Assembly: GCF_022376445.1 (NCBI RefSeq)
Contig: NW_025955636.1
Location: 1-17,437 of the forward strand
DNA from: Fomitopsis serialis
Lineage: Eukaryota > Basidiomycota > Agaricomycetes > Polyporales > Fomitopsidaceae
Reading direction: 5' to 3'
DNA: 17,437 nt
Of this stretch, positions 1 to 8,934 are shown in pieces. The notes under the pieces are model-generated. The model was not told the DNA's origin. It did not search any database and worked only from the letters and a program-made list of their open reading frames with translations. The number at the start of each line of letters is the position of its first letter. The first letter of the stretch is position 1. The position numbers and the translations under genes are program-made.

Positions 1-3000
1 ACCCCGGGCACCATGAGCGACGCGGGCTCGGAGAATGGCGACGCGGCCCAGAAGGAGTACGTTCCCCCGAGCATCGCACTCATGAATCGCCGGCCGACGC
101 AAGCTGCCGTTGCTGGCCTCCCGCGGACTGCGAGTCAGAGCAGCGTGGGCAGTGCGCCGCGGCCTGCAAGTCGGTCCGCGATGGTGTCACCCCCGCCCGT
201 TGACAGCCCTATTGCTGCCTCCGCGAGCGGTTCAGATGTGAAGCCCGTTTACGTGAGTGACATGCGAGGGGTGTTTCTGCTTTGATTACCGGGGCTGATC
301 ACGCATATACTCAGGTTGCATCGGTGCACGACCTTGAGAACGAATTTGCATCCATGCTCAGACACTTTGAGGTGGGTAACCCGTCAGCACACAATCTGGT
401 CTTTGGGTCTGATCGCCTTTCGGCTTCCAGGGCAGGGAGAACGAGCACAATTGGGCGGCTCGTGAACAGTCGGTCCAGCGTGTGCGCGGAATGCTCAAGG
501 GCGAAGTCTACACACGTTTCCATGACGCGTTTTTGTTCGGATTGAAGAATAGCTTTATCAACGCATCCCTCAAAACGGTACCTTTTGTTCGCACAGACAC
601 AATCCGCTGACCGTGCTGACACTCCGTCAGCTTGCCAGTTTACGTACAACGGTCGCCGTGAACACGTGCATGCTGTATTCGGAGCTCGCCGTCGCGCTCG
701 GCGCCGACCTCGATCCGTGCTGCGAAGTGCTGTACTTGAATCTCCTGCGAATGGGCAGCCTGACCAAGAAAATAACAGCACAGCACTCGCAAGACACCGC
801 GGACACAATTATGGCCACGTTTCAGCTCAACCCCGGTTCGTGATTCCAACGCTGTGGAATTGCATGCAAGATAAGTCCGTTCAGATGAGACATTACGCCC
901 TTGGACATGTACAGGTATATCTTGATGTGCACGGAGCACGCGCGAAGCATGCCATCGAGTCTAGCGGCGGCGTGGACCACCTTGAGAAGACCATCAAGAA
1001 AGGCCTGGGAGACCCGAACCCCAAGGTTAGGGATAATGCTCGGAAAGCGTTCTGGGCCTTCGAAAGCATCTGGTCAGAGAAAGGTGCGGCCATCTTGAAC
1101 ACCTTAGATTCGACGGCGAGAAAGCAAGTGGAGAGGGCATGTCCTAATCCTCATGCTGTCGCCGCTCTTTCAACGACGGAAACTCCCAAGCCGAAAAAGA
1201 GCAGCGTCGCGGCGGCCATTGCTGCTACACGGGCGAAAGCGAAGGCCAATGCCGCCGCGCCTCCAAGCCTGCGCCATCAGGCCACGAGCACCTCGCAAGC
1301 TGTGCGAGCGATGTCACCAACCGGCAGGCACGATATGTCCCCTCCATTGACCGCGAGTACGTCCATGGGCAGCGTGCGCGCCACGTCTCCGACAACTCGA
1401 TCTCCACCGAGATCGAGAATTATTTCGGGCACCATGTCGCGGTCCGTCAGCTCAGGGACCACTACGTCTTCACGGCCGCGGACTTCTTCTGGTCAACCTC
1501 CCCCGGCTTCGCCGCCGTCTCCCACTCCTGGTCCCGGTTCCGCGTTTCGCAGGCGCGCATCGTCTCCGCTCGTCGTCCCCCCTTCACCACCGAAGTCACC
1601 TCCGAGTAGTCAGTCTGTATTCCGGCGAGCGGTGCACACAGCATTGCCTGCGTCTCCGCCTTCCAGCTCGGTAATCACATTCACCGACCCTGCACATAAG
1701 CCAGGGCGGCCAGCAGCTGCTGTGCCGTTGCCCCGGGAGTCATTGTCAATAGCAGGCATGCACGGGCATCCTGGCACTGAGGAAGAGTCCCTGCTTTTAG
1801 CCATGAAGATCCCGATCCCTGAAGATAGCGACTCCGATATGGACGAATCCGTCAACCTGCTGTCGTTCTCGGCGCCCTACGAAATGTATCCTCCCATTCC
1901 AAAGCCAAGGGCTAATTCCCAGGCTGCGTCTTTCTCACCAAGATCAAGTAGCTCGCGGCCTGGGCCGTCCAAGGCACTGTCTACGTCTACCAACTCTCCG
2001 CCGTCCAGCGCGCCGCAAGTAATCGTCGAGGATGCGCTTCGTGCCCGCGCAGAGCAAGCAGAGAGCGCGGCGGAACGCCTGCTAGAGCTCGTTGAGCCGG
2101 AAGAAGACGGTGTTCACGCGTCGCCGATCCCCGCGTCCTTGATGAGAGGTGCTATGGGTACGCCTCGAACGAAAGTGAGGACAGCGGGTCCCAATAGCGC
2201 CAAGGCGCCATTGTCGCCGCCACGAACCCCTGTCAACAAGACCGCCGCAATGTTGAAGCAAGCTGCGCTTCTCCAGGATAGTCCAGCTGCAAATGGCAAG
2301 AGCGCAAACGTATTCAGCATGGTGAATGGCACCGATACCGCCACTGAATGGTGGAGGAAACGGACTTCGCGTGAGACTACTTGTTAGCAGTGCCTTCTGA
2401 CGGGAAGACTGACGTTCTGTTCATCGCCAGTCATCAAGTCTGCGAGCCCTCTATTGGGCCATGAGGATGCGGATCGTGAGCAAGAATTGCAAGGATACAT
2501 CTCCGCGCTTGAAGACGGTTCTGCAGATATCCCCGCGCTGCAGAACATGGCACTTCTTTGTACCCAAATGGCCGTGATTGAAGTTTCCTCGCCGACAAGC
2601 CCGGACCTCGCCGCGTCTCCCACGCCTTCACCCGTCGTGCTGGGCAGCTCGAATTCCTTGCCATCTCTTGCTAAGAGCTTTTGGTTCCAACACAAAAATC
2701 TCGACCACTTGTTTGATGCTCTCATCAGCTACTTGAACCCGACTCAGGTCAGTGCGACCAATGATGTAGACGTTCACTTGCTGATCGCGAGTCATCAATG
2801 TCGTACAGGACGAAGAGAAGCTGCAGTATGGTCTCATTGTACTGTGGGAAATGATAGTGAACCAGTGGCCGCTTCTCGAAGGGAAGGAAGCCGGTATATT
2901 CTCCGTGCTTCTTCAAGTCAGGTATTGCGCTCGGGCGAATGTAGGTGGCATACGTCATCGAGACGTCTGCACTGCTAAAGCCCATGCTCGTAGGTCATGC

Positions 3001-3579
3001 AAGCCACGAACATGTTCCGAGATGCCCTCGCGGTGCGTGTCGACGCTGTATATGGTCTGACGACTTTGCATGCGTGCGTGCGTGCGTTCCGCAATGCAAC
3101 TCCGCCGGATTCATCGAGCGCGGAGATCAAAGATGGGACATATGCGTTCGGACTCGTTGCTTTGGGCAAGTTCATCCTCCGTTTGCCAGCAGAAGTACTT
3201 GAGGAAGAGTTGCCACGGCTTCGTGCCACGCTGATATCCGTGAGTATCTATCTGGCAACTCAGGCTGTTGTCGGATTGATTAACCTTCACATAAAAGGCG
3301 TCCGATCACACCTCCCTCACGGTCCGTGAGGCAGCTGCCGCTGCTATCATCGCTGCACAGCTCGTCTTGCGTGATGAAGCTCATCTGTTCGCACTGCTTG
3401 ACGGGTTGCCAGATGGCAAGAAGAATCTGCTGACCTACCTCTTCGATAAGCATGGCTGCAGAGACACCTCCGAAACTCTTGGACCCTCGCGGACGGAGAA
3501 ACTGGAGCGAGAGATGCGACGATTGGACAACCGCACGAATACGCCACCACGGCCTCCTACCACGTCCTCTGACAGCTAG
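1..3579 (+). CDS. STU1: CLASP/Stu1-type microtubule-stabilising protein, 5' partial, one frameshift
   Basis: CLASP proteins bind microtubules through TOG (HEAT-repeat) domains and stabilise spindle and cortical microtubules. Exons read as 1-252, 315-371, 431-577, 631-2370, 2431-2747, 2809-2940, 2994-3239 and 3298-3579, about 1050 residues. A TOG-like CLASP_N domain spans roughly residues 84-330; typical stretches are KHAIESSGGVDHLEK and GLGDPNPKVRDNARKAFWAF. It is followed by a long Ser/Pro-rich linker (about 335-690) with an SPIP motif, then a C-terminal helical domain (about 730-1030). An ATG with a fair context lies at 13, but the frame is open to base 1 and the text there already looks like linker. 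An upstream TOG domain is therefore probably lost beyond the edge. Within exon 4 the frame breaks at the C-run 831-834: QLNP ends one frame and RFVIPTLWNCMQDK continues in the next, as if one C were missing. Family assignment is confident; the exact 5' end is not. Confidence 0.88.
3071..3086 (+). repeat. (TGCG)4 microsatellite inside a CLASP exon
   Basis: Four perfect TGCG units lie in the seventh CLASP exon and encode part of the LHACVRAFRN segment of the C-terminal helical domain. A tetranucleotide repeat in coding sequence shifts the frame whenever one unit is gained or lost. The present copy is in frame. Confidence 0.8.
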
Positions 3580-5256
3580 ATCGATGGTCTGTCAAGCCAT
3601 CCTCAGCATCCGGTATAACCGCGTTCATCTTGTTCTCCCCTTATAATACCCATACCTACTGTTATGCACTCCCTCGGCCATCTTTCGTTCCGGATATGAT
3701 GATCGAAAGGACATGCAACGACTGTATGATAGTGAATGATATGCCAATCATGAACCTCACGCTGATAGCGCTGAAGAGCGCGGGATTGCAAGTGTGTGCT
3801 GAGCGCTATGAAAGGCGTGGCCCTTATGTTAGTTGAGCGTGGAATGAGGTGGCATGATATGCATGAGATCCCAACGTGCGACCAATTGTGCACGCCCATC
3901 GGCCTCGTGTTGCAAACGAGACAACCACGAATCATTGGCCATAGGTTTCAAGTAGACCGGTCCTAGCTATGCACTCGGGTCCAGCCTTCATGCACATGCA
4001 TCATGTTTGTAACACCTTCCAAAGTCCGGACATCCAGGGAATAGTCTACGCGCTTTCCTGTGGTCCCGCGTCTACATGCTTGTAGTACAATCCTGTCTAC
4101 ACGTATGGCGGCATGCGATGCTTCCGTGCTAATCAACGGATGCCTTGACTCATGTGGCGCTGTTCACTGAGATCCATTGAGTACAATTCACGTCTTCATA
4201 GCCTCAATGCAGGATGCTATCTTCCGCCTATTAGGACCCCAATCCCGGGATCGGGGTGAGAGAGATGCAGTGCGATACCGCCAGCGCCCTTGTACGACTG
4301 CGGTAAGTCTGAGTCAATGGCCACAGAGTACCGTAACGCATCGGCGAAGAGGACGAATTCGAACATAGCGCCTGAGAAGATCCCGAGGCAAGTGCCCCGA
4401 AATGCTTCCGCATCAATTAATCTCGGTGTCCTCAACGGACGCATGGAATCGGAAGCCATACTGTACTTAGCTAGGACCGGTCGAGAGATACACGCGTCCT
4501 GCTCCACTGGACAGGCCAAATGACTCTAGCGATAATGGGTATGGTCTGCTGGCCAAGTCATGAGACTGACAGCAGGGGGAGGGCGCTCCGCCCGTGTCTC
4601 TCACAGCTGTCCTGCCCGCGTCGAGACCGCTCATCGAATGCATGCATTGAGGATGAGGCTGAGAGGTGGAGATCTGCATGAGTAGCCGACAGTTGAGATT
4701 TGGGCATCATGCGTTCTGCAGCGCCCTCGCGGGAAATGCAGTCCGTGACATACAACGGAACTCGGCACTAGAGCGCAGCGAGAACCTCCACCTCGGAGTT
4801 TGCGTACAGACAGGAATAAGCACAGTGGACCGTAGACATCGCACGGATACACCCTGATCAAGTTCAACCCGCGAAGGTGTGGTACCACGCCGCGCGACAA
4901 CGGATACATGTCCAGCGCCACCGGCTTGATGAACAATCTCAATCGACAGTCTCACTCGGAGCTCAGGCTTGCGCGCGAGACAAAGAGACACCGGTCCCGG
5001 AATTGGCTAGTCCGTGTGCAGAAAGGTACAGCCCCGCCATAAACCTGGACCTACAACGCGATCACGTGATTCATAGTGTCCCCCGCGGAGACTCAGAGCA
5101 TGCTTCGCCGGTCTCTTGGTGTAAGATTGTAATATGCTAGATGCGACATGCAACTAAGGGAAAGCATCAGCTGGATTACTAAATATCACAACATGAGACT
5201 CACATGATTACACGATATATAGTACAGTACCACTGGCGACGTGCGCCCCGACATCG
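3580..5256. other. Intergenic stretch without a supportable gene
   Basis: This 1.7 kb separates the 3' ends of two convergent genes, CLASP (+) and the PPR protein (-). It holds only short open frames, the longest about 110 codons, without recognisable domains or consistent splice sites. A minus-strand stretch near 4290-4500 encodes a hydrophobic run (GAMFEFVLFADALRYSV) that could be a relic membrane segment, but I could not extend it. A small GGGCG-CTC-CGCCC hairpin sits at 4581-4593. The outer parts presumably hold the 3' UTRs. Confidence 0.6.
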
Positions 5257-7317
5257 TTATGGACCGTCTATCCGTACGGCAGACGTCATGATGCCTTGAC
5301 TCGTGGCAACGGATCCCGGAGCAACCTGGGGCGCGACATCGGTGGGTTTCGCAGCTTGCAACTGCACCAATCGCGGGGGCACAAACTTCGACGCGCGGAA
5401 GCGCACCTTCCTTGGCCATTCCTCCTTGCTCACGAGCAGACGTCGGCGTTTGTCGCGCATGTAGACGTCCTTCCCGTTCCACACCCGTCGGCCGAGTCGC
5501 TCCTTCATACGTTGCGTCACGCGCCCTACTGCGTCCGCGATCCTCTGCTCGAGCTCTTGCAGAAGCTGCAAGTCTTTGCGGATGATGACTAAATGACGGT
5601 TGATGTCGAAGGTTTTTGGTGGGGTTGGGGAAGAGGGTGCGGGGGTGGAGAGGTCGACGTTGAAGTAAGGCATGGGCGGGACGTGCACGGTTTTGTCGAC
5701 GACGTTGTCGGAAGCTGAGGAAGGGGTGAAGTACGAAGAGAACACAGCAGACGAAGAAGATTCGGCGGAAGCATTCGCTTCCTCCGAAGATGATGAAGGC
5801 ACGTCCTCTGTGCCCGAAGCTGCAGCAGATTCTTGGCGGGCAAGCTCGTCCGCGAGCTTCCACCATCGCAATCTCCGCTCGTAGTACCTGATGTGGTTCT
5901 TCTTCAGCTTGATCACCTGGCCCGTCTTGTAGAGCGTCCAGCGCATCAGCTCCAGGTCCCTCTGGCGATTGGCCAGGCCGAAGACAGCGAGGATCATGCT
6001 GCGATTGACAGCCATATGCGGACCGACGACCTCGGAACGAGGCATTCGGACACAGGCGATCCGGACCTTTCTATCCACGTCCTTCTCGTACCGGATGGCC
6101 TGCAGCAGGTAGTGCCGCGCCATCGCACCACACCCCGCTCGCGCCAGATGCTTCAAGAGTAGGTGGTATGTCATCGTGTTTGGTACGGCATATGGTGTTT
6201 GCCAGGGCGCGACCTGGGGGTTGGACACGCCAAAGTCGTCCTCCTCATCTTCGTCGTAGGCGGGAGAGGTCGTTGCGGATGTTGTGGGAAGAGGCGTCGA
6301 AAGAACTTCAAACGCTTGCACTAGTTTTGATACCTCGCATAGCCTTCCGAGAAAGTCCACGGCGGTGGTGAGTGCTGCCGTCGAGAACGGTACCGTGGGC
6401 GGGGCTGCTTCGGCCGATCTGTCAAGGACGGAGACCGACGACCCTTGCTCTTCGGCACTGGATGGTTGACCCCACAACTCTAATGGTGGCCGGTCGGGGA
6501 ATGAAAGGTCGACGCCGTATGCTACCTTCAGGAGCTTCTCGAAACCTTGTAGGTCGGAGGTCTCCTTGAGTATACGGACGACCAGGTCGACGTTCACGGA
6601 CGTGTACGGCAACCTCTTCTCTTGCATCTCCGCCTGCAGTTGCATGCAGAGGGCCGTCACTTCGCCGACAAGCCCAGCGCGTAGGTCCGGGGCACACGGC
6701 AACGCTAAGCGGTGACACAAGGCCTGCAGACATAAGCCATACGTTTGGGGTGACTTCACCAGCCCCATTCGACCGATCTCCTCCATGACCTTCATCGCAC
6801 CCGTATGATCGCCCACCGCAGCAAATTGCTCCAAGATGAAGTGATAGTCATCGAGGCTAGGCGTGAATCCCGCGGAGCGCATTTGTCGGATGATGGTCTT
6901 GAACCGCGCCTCGTCCTTGTGCACCTCCCTGATCGTCGCTCGGGGAGTGAATTTTCTTGCGGAAAGAATTCTTTGCTGGGCAGCAGGTAGCGTGCAACTC
7001 CGTAGCACTTCCTGGTGGACCTCGAGAGGTAGCTTGTCGTGACGGAAGTATGGTAGCAGGTCCGCGTAGCGCCCCCAGACTAGGCTAGGGTCTGGACGCG
7101 AGCTCCTGGTGAGAAAGCGAAGGTTGGCAAGCTTGCTTTGGGCAGCCTGGCTCATCGCGTTTACACCGCTGCTTTCGGCGACCCCCAGCTCCGACAGCGA
7201 GATGGTTCCAGCAAAGTGGCATGGTGTGCTAGTATGGAGTCGGCGGCGAGTGGGATGCGCGGTGGGCTTGGAAGCTGCACTGGACAGACCGAGTCGTCCG
7301 AGCGAACATTTGGACAT
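5257..7317 (-). CDS. Mitochondrial pentatricopeptide-repeat (PPR) protein
   Basis: PPR proteins are helical-hairpin RNA-binding proteins that act mainly in organelle RNA processing, stability and translation. The gene is a single uninterrupted ORF. Starting at the ATG at 7317 gives 686 residues; the same frame has an ATG at 7440 adding 41 Arg-rich residues, so the start is ambiguous. I prefer 7317 because MSKCSLGRLGLSS followed by RRRLHTSTPCHF looks like a cleavable mitochondrial presequence. PPR-like helical pairs are visible at about residues 137-205 (FKTIIRQMRSAGFTPSLDDY, then MKVMEEIGRMGLVKSPQTYG) and at about 378-412 (VPNTMTYHLLLKHLARAGC). An acidic/Ser-rich linker (about 500-550) precedes a basic C-terminal helical region with LQLLQELEQRIADAVGRV and RRVWNGKDVYMRDKRRR. 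The target RNA cannot be told. The frame is clean throughout, unlike CLASP and TVP38 in this window. Confidence 0.85.
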   Translation of the reverse strand: MSKCSLGRLGLSSAASKPTAHPTRRRLHTSTPCHFAGTISLSELGVAESSGVNAMSQAAQSKLANLRFLTRSSRPDPSLVWGRYADLLPYFRHDKLPLEVHQEVLRSCTLPAAQQRILSARKFTPRATIREVHKDEARFKTIIRQMRSAGFTPSLDDYHFILEQFAAVGDHTGAMKVMEEIGRMGLVKSPQTYGLCLQALCHRLALPCAPDLRAGLVGEVTALCMQLQAEMQEKRLPYTSVNVDLVVRILKETSDLQGFEKLLKVAYGVDLSFPDRPPLELWGQPSSAEEQGSSVSVLDRSAEAAPPTVPFSTAALTTAVDFLGRLCEVSKLVQAFEVLSTPLPTTSATTSPAYDEDEEDDFGVSNPQVAPWQTPYAVPNTMTYHLLLKHLARAGCGAMARHYLLQAIRYEKDVDRKVRIACVRMPRSEVVGPHMAVNRSMILAVFGLANRQRDLELMRWTLYKTGQVIKLKKNHIRYYERRLRWWKLADELARQESAAASGTEDVPSSSSEEANASAESSSSAVFSSYFTPSSASDNVVDKTVHVPPMPYFNVDLSTPAPSSPTPPKTFDINRHLVIIRKDLQLLQELEQRIADAVGRVTQRMKERLGRRVWNGKDVYMRDKRRRLLVSKEEWPRKVRFRASKFVPPRLVQLQAAKPTDVAPQVAPGSVATSQGIMTSAVRIDGP

Positions 7318-7563
7318 GGCAGGACGACGAGCGAGACGGTAGGGCAGGCGTCGACGGTGCCGCCTCGTTCTCCTCAGTGCTGGCGGCGACCGTGTTGGGC
7401 GTCTGTGTGGATGCGCGCTCGCCACCCAAAAAATTGGCACGTGGCCGATCTCTTCGATCGGTGGCTGCAGGATCGGGGCGGCGTCTCTGGAACGCCTCGC
7501 GGCTACTTAGGCTCTGTACCACCACATCACTTGCACGTTCATACACTCCTGGTATTGCAGAAT

Positions 7564-8867
7564 TCATAGTCTTTTCCATACAAGAAGCCTCTCGATCCCC
7601 TGGTGTGTAGGCAAGCTGTCCATCGGCACCTTATCCAAGACCTTCTGCCAACTATCACCCAACGCCTCTACATAATCTTCCGGTCTTGCCCTGAACGGTG
7701 GACCCATACCCTCTGGTTGGTCAAGGATAGGGAAGAGTAGCGTCACAAGATAGCCACCCGACTTGACAAGTGCAGTCATTTGGCGGCCCCACTCTCCGCG
7801 CCGCGACGGCTACGACGGATTGGTACGACCACTTCGACGATGACAGGATTCGAACGTGACTTGTCCCTTCGAATCCCGCGACTCGTGACAAGCGAAAACG
7901 GCAAGACGCGTGACAGCGTCACGGTCGCGTCTTGAACCGTTTTCGCCATCTGCGCCCCAGCTCGAGGCGCAGTTCTCGCTTTCTGTCCCACCCGCCCAAC
8001 GCCTGTAGCATTTCGAGACACGGACACAGTGTGTGCCGTGGGCGGTTTGTCCTCGCGCATCCGCCCCCGGCACAACCCCAGACCCCCGGTCACCGGTAAC
8101 CGGTGCCGGGACAGACCTCCGGTCTGGTCTCACCCAACCACAGACACTGTGTCCACACTCTCGGAGTGTTGGCTATGACGTTCGTCGCGAACCCAACAGA
8201 TAGTATAGATAGTAGTATAACATACATCTAATAAATAGTGCTGTGATGCACAGGCACGAGTTGGAGAGATGTTTGATCTTACGTGTAGGCGTATATCAGA
8301 TCATACGGTCCGTTCTCCGCGAAAAAGTCTTGTATCTCTAGCTTTACTTTCGCTGAGGCGGGATTGCTCGACGAGTCTACGAACCTGCGTTTCTCTCCAT
8401 TAGCTCGCGCTATTTTTGACACGACTTCTCGCTCACTGCTTAGCGATATCTACGGCGACGGGCGAGACATCGATGGCCAGTGTCTCATATCCTAGTTCCG
8501 ACGCGATGGTAAGTGCGTCGTATCCCTGGAAAATGTCACCGTGGAGGACTGAATCAAAAGTAGTATGTGCAGAGTGGTCTTACCCTGCCGCATCCGGGGA
8601 CAAGTGCCTTCCCCGTCGCCGGTAGGTCCAGCCCGCCGGAAGCCAGCAGTGATCGCAGAGGTGGCTGCGCTTCTCCAGCATCCCACGGCGTCACTTCGTG
8701 CTGCCTTTAGCCATATGTGCAATCGCCGCTGAGTCCAGTCCCATCGAAGCTGGCAGAGGGATTTACCAAGCTTTGTCTCACCCATCGACCGGATCTTCCT
8801 TGATGAATTCGCGTAACTGCGCCCAGTGGCCGGATTGTGACAAGATCTTCTCAGTGATCTCGGACAT
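7564..8867 (-). CDS. TPMT-family thiol S-methyltransferase, probably disrupted near its 3' end
   Basis: TPMT-type enzymes transfer the methyl group of S-adenosylmethionine to thiol compounds in the cytosol. Exons (descending) are 8867-8782, 8704-8584, 8525-8437, 8384-8283 and a last one ending at 7564. Visible signatures are EDPVDG, then HEVTPWDAGEAQPPL, SAM motif I (LVPGCGR|GYD, split by an intron), LGYETLAIDVSPVAVDIAK, YDLIYAYT, and the C-terminal part RRGEWGRQMTALVKSGGYL to RPEDYVEALGDSWQKVLDK. Introns 2 and 3 are 58 and 52 nt. The intron after YDLIYAYT starts with a good GTAAGA donor (8282), but no acceptor restores the conserved FF-x-ALPP stretch. The only phase-compatible join I found (after 7832) runs into a TAG at 7810-7812. 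The intervening 450 nt is mostly the hairpin array. The WDKAW segment before HEVTPW is also missing with the acceptor used. The family call is firm; function of this copy is doubtful, and it may be a pseudogene. Confidence 0.78.
7846..8198. repeat. Dense array of inverted repeats (hairpins) inside the methyltransferase gene
   Basis: At least eight short inverted repeats are packed into 353 bp. Arms: 7846-7854/7868-7876 (GGATTCGAA), 7892-7914/7918-7946 (23 bp with two bulges), 7950-7956/7966-7972 (CTGCGCC), 8019-8027/8031-8040 (CACGGACAC, one bulge), 8066-8073/8103-8110 (CCCGGCAC), 8091-8097/8099-8105 (CACCGGT), 8112-8117/8121-8126 (CAGACC), 8143-8153 (GACACTGTGTC), 8155-8160/8164-8169 (ACACTC) and 8180-8184/8188-8192 (GTTCG), the last enclosed by 8167-8172/8193-8198 (TGTTGG). 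Several have TCG or TCC loops. The block sits where a 50-60 nt intron would be expected, so it looks inserted. I see no convincing target-site duplication and no ORF of a known element. Confidence 0.7.
7892..7946. repeat. 55-nt near-perfect hairpin, 23 paired bases
   Basis: The 5' arm joins GCGAAAACGG, CAAGACGCG and TGAC. The 3' arm carries their reverse complements in order, with a 4-nt bulge (7922-7925) and a 2-nt bulge (7935-7936), closing on a 3-nt loop. It is the largest member of the surrounding array and could act as a foldback in DNA or form a small-RNA-like precursor in RNA. No direct evidence for either is visible. Confidence 0.75.
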
Positions 8868-8925
8868 AACGTCTATGGGCGCAGCCAGAAGAGTCAACGC
8901 GTGGATCTCGCTCAGCGGTGAGTTG

Positions 8926-8932
8926 CTTATAT
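8926..8932 (-). promoter_or_regulatory. TATA-like box upstream of the methyltransferase
   Basis: ATATAAG on the minus strand lies about 60 bp before the methyltransferase ATG at 8867. Spacing and orientation suit a core promoter with a short leader. It overlaps a chance open frame on the same strand. Confidence 0.4.
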
Positions 8933-8934
8933 GG

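Noticed and set aside
585..2387. 600-codon ORF starting at 585 as a separate protein
   Set aside because: The first part (585-834) is a shadow of the CLASP exon in another frame; only the part after 834 is coding, and it belongs to CLASP.
4217..4519. Hydrophobic minus-strand ORF resembling a fungal multi-pass receptor-like protein
   Set aside because: Only one plausible membrane segment is seen; no neighbouring exons with other conserved segments could be found.
7830..7880. Possible tRNA gene from a TTCGAATCC T-loop-like motif
   Set aside because: The T-stem pairs at only 3 of 5 positions and no A box, anticodon arm or acceptor stem can be built. The motif is instead one arm of an inverted repeat.
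7820..8198. Solo LTR beginning TGTTGGG on the minus strand
   Set aside because: No matching ...CA end flanked by a target-site duplication was found, so it is mentioned only as a possibility.
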